A DNA stretch of 7,988 bases from Bacilli bacterium (GTDB lineage: Bacteria; Bacillota_I; Bacilli_A; RFN20; CAG-288), in contig JAQWCB010000034.1 of assembly GCA_028707375.1 (NCBI GenBank), positions 1 through 7,988 on the forward strand. The letters run 5' to 3'. Shown here one piece after another: positions 1 through 5,745 of the stretch. The notes beneath the pieces are model-generated. The model worked only from the letters and a program-made list of their open reading frames with translations. It did no database searches and was not told the origin of the DNA. The translations under genes were made by a program, and so were the position numbers. Each line of letters opens with the position of its first letter. The first letter of the stretch is position 1.

Positions 1-517
1 CATCAAGAGCCGACCACACGACAGTTTCATCTGTTCCTGCGACGGTGGCATTGATTGTTCCGGTTTTTCCAATTTCATCTAATGACAAGGTCTCAGCATC
101 TAATGATAGGGAAATATCTTGAACAAAGGAACCAGTAACAACGTTTTCACCTTCAACCAACGCAAAAGTAAATAATCCTTTATCATTGGCAGTAAGGACT
201 ACATCATTCGCTTTAACTTCTTTAATTGAATATCCTTCATCCGGAGTAACAGTCAAGGTAACAACAGTTCCAATCTCTCCCGATGTGATATCGGCGACAA
301 TTGAACCATTTTCTACATTGCTGATGGCTACGGTTCCGGTAAGAACAACATCTGATGTTGTCTCCTCAACACTGGTAACTGGGGAGGTTGATTCTTCAAT
401 TACCTGAGATGTTTCTTTTTCACTCGTAGTTGTAGGTGTATTATTACACGCACCTAAACTCGCGGTGATTAGGCAAGAGAACAAAACAACAATAGGCAGT
501 TTAAACTTTTTTCTCAT
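1..517 (-). CDS. Surface lipoprotein with repeat-type beta domain and Ig-like domain, C-terminus off window
   Basis: Reading leftward from the ATG at 517-515, the frame stays open for 172 codons to the window edge, so the C-terminal part is missing. An AAGGAG site (530-525) lies 7 bases before the ATG. The product starts MRKKFKLP, has a hydrophobic stretch, and ends its signal peptide with the lipobox LGAC (Cys24), so it should be lipid-anchored outside the membrane. Residues 25-58 are a Thr/Ser/Glu-rich linker. Residues about 59-131 resemble the repeat found in many Gram-positive surface proteins (a G-xVTLTVTPDEGYS core at 83-97, then an N-D-V-V-L-T stretch and a closing GSF). Residues from about 133 on (SLSLDAETLSLDEIGKTG, then TVVWSALD) look like the first half of a BIG2-type Ig-like domain. 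The function is unknown. Adhesion, glycan binding or a scaffold for a distal catalytic domain are all possible. The lipoprotein call is secure; the domain names rest on pattern recognition. Confidence 0.85.
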   Translation of the reverse strand, partial: MRKKFKLPIVVLFSCLITASLGACNNTPTTTSEKETSQVIEESTSPVTSVEETTSDVVLTGTVAISNVENGSIVADITSGEIGTVVTLTVTPDEGYSIKEVKANDVVLTANDKGLFTFALVEGENVVTGSFVQDISLSLDAETLSLDEIGKTGTINATVAGTDETVVWSALD

Positions 518-558
518 ATTTTTTCTCCTTTTGAGAGTAAGCCGACCTATAAAATATA

Positions 559-572
559 TGGTATCGCTTACA
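559..572. promoter_or_regulatory. cre/LacI-family operator-like 14-mer before the first lipoprotein gene
   Basis: The plus-strand 14-mer TGGTATCGCTTACA fits the pattern TGNNANCGNTNNCA used for catabolite-responsive elements and related LacI-family operators. It lies just downstream of the putative -10 element on the minus strand, where a bound repressor would block initiation or elongation. It is also one half of a wider imperfect dyad: GTAAGC at 537-542 faces GCTTAC at 566-571. The match is seen in the sequence; the regulator is inferred. Confidence 0.4.
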
Positions 573-579
573 TTTTCCA

Positions 580-609
580 TTATTACATAACTTTTCTAAA
601 AATAAACAA
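580..609 (-). promoter_or_regulatory. Putative promoter of the first lipoprotein gene
   Basis: On the minus strand TTGTTT (609-604) and TAATAA (585-580) are separated by 18 bases, a fair sigma-A-like pair. Initiation would fall near 573, directly before the operator-like 14-mer, with a leader of about 55 bases. The surrounding DNA is very AT-rich, so chance matches are easy; TATATT further downstream is an alternative -10. Confidence 0.35.
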
Positions 610-709
610 AATTGTGATAACGACTTAATACTAATTTATCAAATCTTAATTTTTGTATATTTTTTGCTCAGCGTTTTGACAGATATTTGTTTCAATAATT
701 CAATAAAAA

Positions 710-2200
710 TTACTTTGTAGTAACTAGGATTGTATTATAAACATGGCGACACGATTGAGGATTATATAGACCGTAATCGCTGCTGCGAACGGCGAGAAGC
801 TGATTGCCCTCTCCATTGTATTTATCTTTTAATACTAACTGAGTTGAGCCGCCTCCATCAAAGTTGACCGCATCGTAGCATCCGAGCAAGCGCATGAATT
901 GAGCTAGTTCCGGGAGATTGACACCATACGAATCACTAGGTACAACATTAGTGAGTTTGGAATTATATCGCAACGCTTCAATAGTTGTCAGTAATACTTT
1001 ACCATCTGGCATAATTCCGACACAAGTGCGAGGAATATTGCTTACTTGAGCCCCATTAGAATTTTCTGATGTCACTGTTGAACTAATTTTTCCATCCTCA
1101 ATCAAGGCTTGTCTTCCTCCCATAATTGAAGTATATCCATCCCAGTGCGAGTCCGTGCTTCCAATGGTGATAGCAATCGCATCATCTTTAGCAAGTGATA
1201 TTTTGTTATCAACATTTGCGATGATATAAAAATAGTTTGCATCGGTGTTTTGAAATTTAATTTCACTTTCCTGACGGTAGGAATCTTCAATTATTCCGTG
1301 AAGAAGGATGCCGCTATCATCGGCTTTGCGAATCTTATATACCATTGAATTCTCCATAATTGTGGTTGCTGTGTCCAAACTTTCCAAAATATTTATTCCA
1401 GAACGCAAGCGCACGGCATCCTTTGAAATGGTTGGAATGGAAAAGTAGTCCTTCCCATCGTGTGAGCAAAGAATCTTATAGGTGAATTTTGCTTTAATTG
1501 TATCTTCAACACTTTGTTTTTTGACGATCGGAGCTATTTGAGCCTTGGTTCCTGATATACCAAATAGCAGTGGCATAGAGCAAGGAATGTCAGCTGCTGG
1601 ATCAGTATAATCATAACTGCCATTATCATTGTGACCACTCTTTATTATCTTTTGATCTTTGATATATGCATTAACTGAACTGCTTCCTCCAAAGAAATCA
1701 GCGTTAGCTCCTGCTATAACTTTGGATTCGTTATGTGCTTCATAATCAGTTATGGAATCGGAAACACAGGCTCGACCTGTGCTGTAGTTAGTATCAATCG
1801 ATGCTTTCTCCAAATCAATTTTAAGAACATTTGCAATGACCTTGTGACTGTTATTTAGATTAAAGTGATACTTATAATAATCAACTCCGTCTCCAAGCGC
1901 GGATGAGCTCTCCTGAATCAACGAATTTTTATCAAGTAAGGTTGGAGTATATTCTGCTAAATCGTTCATCGTCTTTTGATACCCTGGTGCCTCACTTGTA
2001 AAAAAAGATGGATAAGGGCTTATTGGATCAATAGAAGTGGTCTCGGAATTTGTGCTTGTAGTCTCTGAAGTCACATCTAGTGAATCAGATTGCGATGTGA
2101 AAATAGATGAAGTATCATCGTTAGAAATATTCCCAGAGTCGCATCCTGTTAAAGAAAATAGTAGACAAATAGTTAGAATAAAGGGCTTACATTTTTTCAT
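710..2200 (-). CDS. Lipoprotein with NAGPA-type phosphodiester glycosidase domain
   Basis: The product has 496 residues from the ATG at 2200-2198. An upstream in-frame ATG (2233) would add 11 residues, but the chosen start has GGAG 7 bases before it and is followed directly by a proper signal peptide: MKKCKPF, a hydrophobic core and the lipobox LTGC (Cys20). Residues 21-65 are a Ser/Thr/Asp-rich stalk. The rest fits the phosphodiester glycosidase family (NAGPA, PF09992): GANADFFGG at 164-172, the IPRTCVGIMPDGK segment around 392-404, and the hallmark NFDGGGSTQLV at 446-456 near the C-terminus. Family members hydrolyse sugar-1-phosphodiesters; the human enzyme uncovers mannose-6-phosphate tags, and bacterial ones are thought to act on extracellular glycans or phosphodiester-linked polymers. 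Placement outside the membrane on a stalk suggests a cell-surface or environmental substrate, which is inference. No intrinsic terminator is evident in the 192 bases to the next gene. Confidence 0.9.
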   Translation of the reverse strand: MKKCKPFILTICLLFSLTGCDSGNISNDDTSSIFTSQSDSLDVTSETTSTNSETTSIDPISPYPSFFTSEAPGYQKTMNDLAEYTPTLLDKNSLIQESSSALGDGVDYYKYHFNLNNSHKVIANVLKIDLEKASIDTNYSTGRACVSDSITDYEAHNESKVIAGANADFFGGSSSVNAYIKDQKIIKSGHNDNGSYDYTDPAADIPCSMPLLFGISGTKAQIAPIVKKQSVEDTIKAKFTYKILCSHDGKDYFSIPTISKDAVRLRSGINILESLDTATTIMENSMVYKIRKADDSGILLHGIIEDSYRQESEIKFQNTDANYFYIIANVDNKISLAKDDAIAITIGSTDSHWDGYTSIMGGRQALIEDGKISSTVTSENSNGAQVSNIPRTCVGIMPDGKVLLTTIEALRYNSKLTNVVPSDSYGVNLPELAQFMRLLGCYDAVNFDGGGSTQLVLKDKYNGEGNQLLAVRSSDYGLYNPQSCRHVYNTILVTTK

Positions 2201-2276
2201 ATTTATTCTCCAATCGCAATTATTATGACACACAAGCGATATAAATCATCGACAAAAGTTAAGAATATCTATACAA

Positions 2277-2304
2277 ATTTTAAGAAGGAAACAAATCTTA
2301 AAAT
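2277..2304. repeat. Perfect 9-bp inverted repeat upstream of the glycosidase gene
   Basis: ATTTTAAGA (2277-2285) and TCTTAAAAT (2296-2304) are exact reverse complements separated by 10 bases. The repeat starts about 76 bases upstream of the glycosidase start codon and overlaps the best available -35 candidate (TTGTTT on the minus strand, 2294-2289, followed 16 bases later by TAGATA). This is a plausible operator position. No T-run follows, so it does not look like a terminator. Role inferred from position only. Confidence 0.4.
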
Positions 2305-2311
2305 ATATCAA

Positions 2312-2606
2312 TTGTCACTAATGTTTTTTTCACAGATTAACAATTAAAATGGTTTCATAGAAAGTGGCGAGATTGACGATATACACCAATTTATAAATGT
2401 GGATAAGAATGATACTCTTTCATTTATTTACATAATCAATATATTAATTATTGTTTAAATCTATAGATATAATGAGAAAAACGACAGTTACTAATGAAAA
2501 CGAAGGTAATGATTTTTGAAAGATTATTTGAGAACTTTCACACTATTTTTACCGAAGTCCACATCAATTTTTTTACATCAAAAGAAGGAACCATTCAAGA
2601 AATTTA
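2312..2606. other. Intergenic stretch with no recognised gene
   Basis: This roughly 295-base AT-rich stretch lies between the upstream elements of the glycosidase gene and the promoter of the transporter operon. It holds an isolated perfect TATAAT (2468-2473) without a convincing -35, and a 38-codon open frame (2494-2610) without a ribosome binding site. I see no RNA gene, terminator or recognisable protein. Confidence 0.5.
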
Positions 2607-2635
2607 TTGAAATTAGTTCATGTACTAGATAGAAT
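2607..2635 (+). promoter_or_regulatory. Promoter of the nucleoside transporter operon
   Basis: TTGAAA (2607-2612) and TAGAAT (2630-2635) are spaced by 17 bases, a good sigma-A-type promoter. Initiation is expected around 2642, about 20 bases before the riboswitch aptamer, which is the usual arrangement for a riboswitch leader. Confidence 0.65.
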
Positions 2636-2660
2636 ATAAAAGTAAACATATTTGTTTGCA

Positions 2661-2721
2661 GTGTATATATGATCATTTTGGCGGATCACCTATCTAGCCT
2701 TGGCCTTATAAAGGACTACAC
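2661..2721 (+). promoter_or_regulatory. Purine riboswitch aptamer, guanine/hypoxanthine type
   Basis: The leader folds as the three-way junction of the purine riboswitch. P1 is GTGTA (2661-2665) with TACAC (2717-2721). P2 is TGATC (2670-2674) with GATCA (2684-2688). P3 is CCTT (2698-2701) with AAGG (2711-2714). The P2 loop carries TTTTGGC and the P3 loop CCTTATA, giving the GG-CC pairs of the known loop-loop contact. In B. subtilis xpt numbering (offset 2644 up to position 53) the ligand contacts U22, U47 and U51 are all present, as are U49, C50 and A52; the pocket residue C74 is 2716. C74 marks guanine/hypoxanthine rather than adenine, and U51 argues against the 2'-deoxyguanosine class. The core pair G46-C53 is swapped to C46-G53, a compensatory change. 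P3 is two bases shorter than in xpt. Ligand binding should favour the terminator that follows. Confidence 0.8.
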
Positions 2722-2765
2722 AATGAATTTGAATTTTTTGCAATTTTTTGTTGTACGATTTTGTT

Positions 2766-2803
2766 AAGGTGGAATGCGATCTCTTATCTATTCCACTTTT
2801 TTT
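2766..2803 (+). terminator. Intrinsic terminator of the riboswitch expression platform
   Basis: AAGGTGGAAT (2766-2775) pairs with ATTCCACTTT (2790-2799) around a 14-base loop, with one G-U pair, and the 3' arm runs into seven T (2797-2803). It lies 44 bases after the aptamer and about 65 bases before the lipoprotein start, where it would stop transcription before the operon. The 5' arm contains TAAGG, which could instead pair with CCTT or CCTTA in the aptamer (2698-2701, 2704-2708), and AGGTG, which could pair with CACCT (2687-2691); either would be an antiterminator. The hairpin is plain in the sequence; the switching partner is inferred. Confidence 0.85.
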
Positions 2804-2867
2804 CAGGGTGAAAGCTAGTGATACCTCTTACATTTGTGTTGACAGAAATTGAAAGGAATTTTGGATT

Positions 2868-4013
2868 ATGAAAAAAAGTTTAGTTCTTCTTTCTACGGCC
2901 CTTATGGTCGGCTCCGTTTTCGGTATGTCTTCCTGCGGTGAAGATGTCGAGTATATCGAAGGTAATGAAGTTGCCTTAGTCACCGATGTCGGTAATATCG
3001 ATGACCACTCATTCAACCAAGCGACTTGGGAAGGATGCAAAGATTTTTCGTTAGCAAACAATGTTGGTACTACTTACTATCGTCCCGGCGGTGATTCAAC
3101 CGATGAGCGTGTTACAAGTATTGAGAACGCGATTGATGCAGGTGCAAAGGTTGTTGTTATGCCTGGATATCTATTCAATTCTTCAATTAAACTTGTACAA
3201 GATAAATATCCCAATGTTGATTTCTTGGGAATTGATTGCGATAACTCGGATGATGATAATGGATATACCCCTTATGAATTTAAAGATAATGTTACTTCAA
3301 TCAAATATGAAGAAGACCAAGCTGGATTTTTAGCTGGATATGCAGCCGTGGCAGAAGGCTATCGCAAATTGGGATTCTGTGGTGGAATGGCAGTACCTGC
3401 CGTTGTCAAATATGGTCAGGGCTTTATTAAAGGTGCTGATCAAGCTGCTGGTGTTTTGGGATTAGCCGATGGTGCAATAAAAATTGAATATTGGTATTCG
3501 GGAACATTTGCTCCTGATTCATCAATTGTTACTAAAGTTGGTGGCTGGTATTCCTCGGGCACTGAAGTAGTTTTCTCTTGTGGTGGTGGAATTTATTCTT
3601 CGGTTGTCCAAGCCGCTGAAAATGAAAACTCTACCTTAGGAAATAAGTCTAAGAAAGTAATTGGTGTTGATGTTGATCAGCATAAAGATTCTGATCTTAT
3701 CATTACTTCCGCAATGAAAAATTTACGTCTCTCTGTTTCGAGTTATCTTACTTCACTTTACGCTAACGATATGACGTGGGGAACAATTGATGGCAAAGAG
3801 ACAGCAGGTGAAATTGTCACTAAAGGTGTTGATACTGAATCAGTGGGTCTTCCAACAGATTCTGAATCATGGTTGATGGAAAATTTCACAGTTGAAGATT
3901 ACAATGAACTGTATGCAAAATTAAAGAGTGGTGAAATCAGCGGAGATGTTGATGATACTACTAACCTTTATACCAATCCTACAGCAAAAGTAGTTGTGAC
4001 TGTTGAGGCTTAA
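2868..4013 (+). CDS. nupN: BMP-family nucleoside-binding lipoprotein of an ABC importer
   Basis: A 381-residue substrate-binding protein of the basic membrane protein family (BMP, PF02608; PnrA/NupN type). It captures purine nucleosides outside the cell and hands them to the permeases encoded downstream. The start ATG follows AAAGGA with 10 bases between. The signal peptide MKKSLVLLSTALMVGSVFG ends in the lipobox MSSC, giving a lipid-modified Cys23. Family hallmarks: ALVTDVGNIDDHSFNQ (36-51), the first-lobe ligand motif; YEEDQAGFLAGY (147-158); GFCGGMAVP (169-177) followed by the YGQGFIKGAD segment; a glycine-rich CGGG segment near 236-239; and IGVDVDQ (265-271). Length is normal for the family. 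The gene sits behind the purine riboswitch, which independently supports a purine substrate. The symbol is by analogy with B. subtilis nupNOPQ, a guanosine importer; the exact nucleoside preference cannot be read from the sequence. Confidence 0.93.
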   Translation: MKKSLVLLSTALMVGSVFGMSSCGEDVEYIEGNEVALVTDVGNIDDHSFNQATWEGCKDFSLANNVGTTYYRPGGDSTDERVTSIENAIDAGAKVVVMPGYLFNSSIKLVQDKYPNVDFLGIDCDNSDDDNGYTPYEFKDNVTSIKYEEDQAGFLAGYAAVAEGYRKLGFCGGMAVPAVVKYGQGFIKGADQAAGVLGLADGAIKIEYWYSGTFAPDSSIVTKVGGWYSSGTEVVFSCGGGIYSSVVQAAENENSTLGNKSKKVIGVDVDQHKDSDLIITSAMKNLRLSVSSYLTSLYANDMTWGTIDGKETAGEIVTKGVDTESVGLPTDSESWLMENFTVEDYNELYAKLKSGEISGDVDDTTNLYTNPTAKVVVTVEA

Positions 4014-4024
4014 TTAAATTAAAT

Positions 4025-4062
4025 AAATAGCTACTGAACTCAATTATGTTTGGTAGCTATTT
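4025..4062 (+). terminator. Strong intercistronic hairpin, possible partial terminator
   Basis: AAATAGCTAC (4025-4034) pairs perfectly with GTAGCTATTT (4053-4062), and five further inner pairs (two of them G-U) extend the stem to about 15 bp around an 8-base loop. It begins 11 bases after the lipoprotein stop codon. The T-run (TTT, then ATTAATT) is weak, so partial termination or protection of the 3' end of the lipoprotein message is more likely than full termination, given that the ATPase gene needs transcription through it. Confidence 0.7.
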
Positions 4063-4094
4063 TATTAATTGCTGTTGGAATGAAGCAATTAATA
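4063..4094 (+). repeat. Second perfect hairpin abutting the ATPase ribosome binding site
   Basis: TATTAATTGC (4063-4072) and GCAATTAATA (4085-4094) are exact reverse complements around a 12-base loop. The hairpin starts on the base after the previous stem ends and stops two bases before the AAAGGTG site (4097-4103). It leaves the ribosome binding site open but could affect its access or block nucleases. The stem is AT-rich and moderate in strength. Confidence 0.65.
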
Positions 4095-4107
4095 AGAAAG
4101 GTGACTA

Positions 4108-5745
4108 ATGATGGAAGATTATGTCATTGAAATGCGACACATCACAAAGGAATTTCCTGGAATCAAGGCCAATGATGATGTTACTATTCAACTTCGTCGT
4201 GGCGAAATCCATGCACTTTTGGGTGAAAATGGTGCCGGTAAATCCACTTTGATGTCTGTCCTTTTTGGCTTATATGTTGCCGACAAAGGCGACATATATA
4301 AAGATGGGAAAAAAGTTGAAATAAAAAATCCAAATGATGCTAATCGTCTCGGCATAGGAATGGTGCATCAACACTTTATGTTAGTCGAGTGCTTTACTGG
4401 ACTTGAAAATATTATCTTGGGGGCTGAGCCAACTGACAAATTAGGCTTTTTACACTCCAAGCGGGTTCGAAGTGAAATAGATGAATTGTGTCGAAAATTC
4501 AAGTTTGATGTCGATCTCGACACTAAAGTGTCAGATATGACAGTGGGGATGCAGCAAAAAATAGAAATTTTGAAAATGCTGTATCGCAAGAATAATATTT
4601 TGATTTTTGATGAACCTACAGCAGTTTTAACGCCCCAAGAAATTGACAATTTAATGACTTCAATGAAAAAACTAATCAAAGAAGGCTGCTCTATTATTTT
4701 TATTTCTCATAAGTTAAAAGAAATTATGGCTGTTGCAGATTGCTGCACAGTTTTGCGCAAGGGAAAATGCATGGGAACTGTTAATATTAAGGATACTAAC
4801 GTTCATGCACTTTCGCGTATGATGGTTGGAAGAGATGTGCAATTGGTCATTGATAAGAAGGAGGCCAAACCAGGAAAATCTGTTTTGAGCGTCGAGAATT
4901 TATCTGTTCATTCGCCAGTTAAGCATAAAGATGTGGTAAAAAATGTCAGTTTTGAGTGCCGTGCGGGTGAGGTTACTTGCATCGCGGGTATCGAAGGAAA
5001 TGGACAGTCCGAACTTGTTTATGGGATATCGGGATTGATGCCGACATCTCATGGAAATATCATCCTTCACGATGTTGATGAAGCATCTTTAAATAAGAGG
5101 CACCACGCCAAGGATGGCGAGGAACATTTTGCAGATTTGGATTTATCAAAATATTCTATTCGCAAACGCAATATGGCCGGAATTTCTCACATTCCTGAAG
5201 ATCGACACAAATATGGATTAATACTTGACTTCGATTTGAAAACCAATATGGTTCTCCAGCGGTACTTTGAGCCGGAATTTTCCAACCATGGTTGGATTCG
5301 TCGAAAAAATATTCGCAAATATTCAGATTCACTTATAAAAAAGTTTGATGTTCGCTCCGGAAAGGGATCAGATTCATTGGTTCGTTCTATGTCGGGAGGA
5401 AATCAACAAAAGGCTATTGTCGCGCGCGAAATAGATCGAAATACTAATTTGCTCATTGCTGTTCAACCGACAAGAGGACTCGATGTCGGTGCTATTGAAT
5501 ATATTCACAAGCAAATTATTGCTATGCGCGATGCAGGAAAAGCGGTTCTGCTTGTATCATTTGAATTGGATGAGGTCATGAATCTATCCGATCGTATCCT
5601 TGTTATGTATGAAGGCGAAATAGTTGCTGATGTTGACCCCAAGCGTACCAATGTTCAAGAACTTGGATTATATATGTCTGGTGCTAAAAAGATGAATAAT
5701 ATGAAGATCAAGTATTCTCAAATTAATAAGGAGAAAATATTATGA
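4108..5745 (+). CDS. nupO: Nucleoside ABC importer ATPase with two nucleotide-binding domains
   Basis: A 545-residue fused double ATPase of the sugar/nucleoside (NupO/RbsA-like) ABC class that powers the two permeases from the cytoplasmic side. Domain 1: Walker [10 protein letters not shown] (39-47), Q-loop Gln88, a signature variant VGMQQ (146-150), Walker [10 protein letters not shown] (164-172) and switch His201. Domain 2 has the features usual in this family: a degenerate Walker [11 protein letters not shown] (294-303), IPEDRHKYG (362-370), signature MSGGNQQ (428-434) and [14 protein letters not shown] (448-461). The switch His is absent from domain 2 (VSFELDE), as is normal here. Residues about 324-349, rich in His, Lys and Asp/Glu, are an extra stretch compared with the short loop usual before the IPEDR motif. 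Two ATGs stand in tandem; AAAGGTG lies 4 bases before the first and 7 before the second (4111), so the second may be the true start. The stop TGA overlaps the next gene by 4 bases, implying coupled translation. Confidence 0.94.
   Translation: MMEDYVIEMRHITKEFPGIKANDDVTIQLRRGEIHALLGENGAGKSTLMSVLFGLYVADKGDIYKDGKKVEIKNPNDANRLGIGMVHQHFMLVECFTGLENIILGAEPTDKLGFLHSKRVRSEIDELCRKFKFDVDLDTKVSDMTVGMQQKIEILKMLYRKNNILIFDEPTAVLTPQEIDNLMTSMKKLIKEGCSIIFISHKLKEIMAVADCCTVLRKGKCMGTVNIKDTNVHALSRMMVGRDVQLVIDKKEAKPGKSVLSVENLSVHSPVKHKDVVKNVSFECRAGEVTCIAGIEGNGQSELVYGISGLMPTSHGNIILHDVDEASLNKRHHAKDGEEHFADLDLSKYSIRKRNMAGISHIPEDRHKYGLILDFDLKTNMVLQRYFEPEFSNHGWIRRKNIRKYSDSLIKKFDVRSGKGSDSLVRSMSGGNQQKAIVAREIDRNTNLLIAVQPTRGLDVGAIEYIHKQIIAMRDAGKAVLLVSFELDEVMNLSDRILVMYEGEIVADVDPKRTNVQELGLYMSGAKKMNNMKIKYSQINKEKIL

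Noticed and set aside
186..407. 73-codon open frame on the plus strand
   Set aside because: It is antisense to the first lipoprotein, which has a signal peptide, lipobox and ribosome binding site; the reverse frame has none of these.
518..709. Terminator after the glycosidase gene
   Set aside because: I looked for a stem followed by a T-run on the minus strand and found only short, weak AT dyads.
2468..2473. Perfect TATAAT
   Set aside because: No acceptable -35 at 16-18 bases upstream and no gene directly downstream; likely chance in AT-rich DNA.
2494..2610. 38-codon open frame starting MKTKVMIFERLF, just before the transporter promoter
   Set aside because: It has no ribosome binding site, no recognisable similarity, and overlaps the -35 element. 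An open frame of this length is expected by chance.
2732..2750. Near-tandem repeat of AATTTTTTG between aptamer and terminator
   Set aside because: A low-complexity T-rich linker of the riboswitch; no stem precedes the T-runs, so it is not a separate terminator.
2839..2869. TTGACA followed 19 bases later by GATTAT over the lipoprotein start codon
   Set aside because: Transcription from it would begin inside the coding region and lose the ribosome binding site; the TTGAAA/TAGAAT pair is far better placed.
5743..5745. Possible TGA=Trp recoding, as in mycoplasmas
   Set aside because: TGA ends the ATPase exactly at the start of the next gene, and Trp is encoded by TGG throughout, so the standard code applies.
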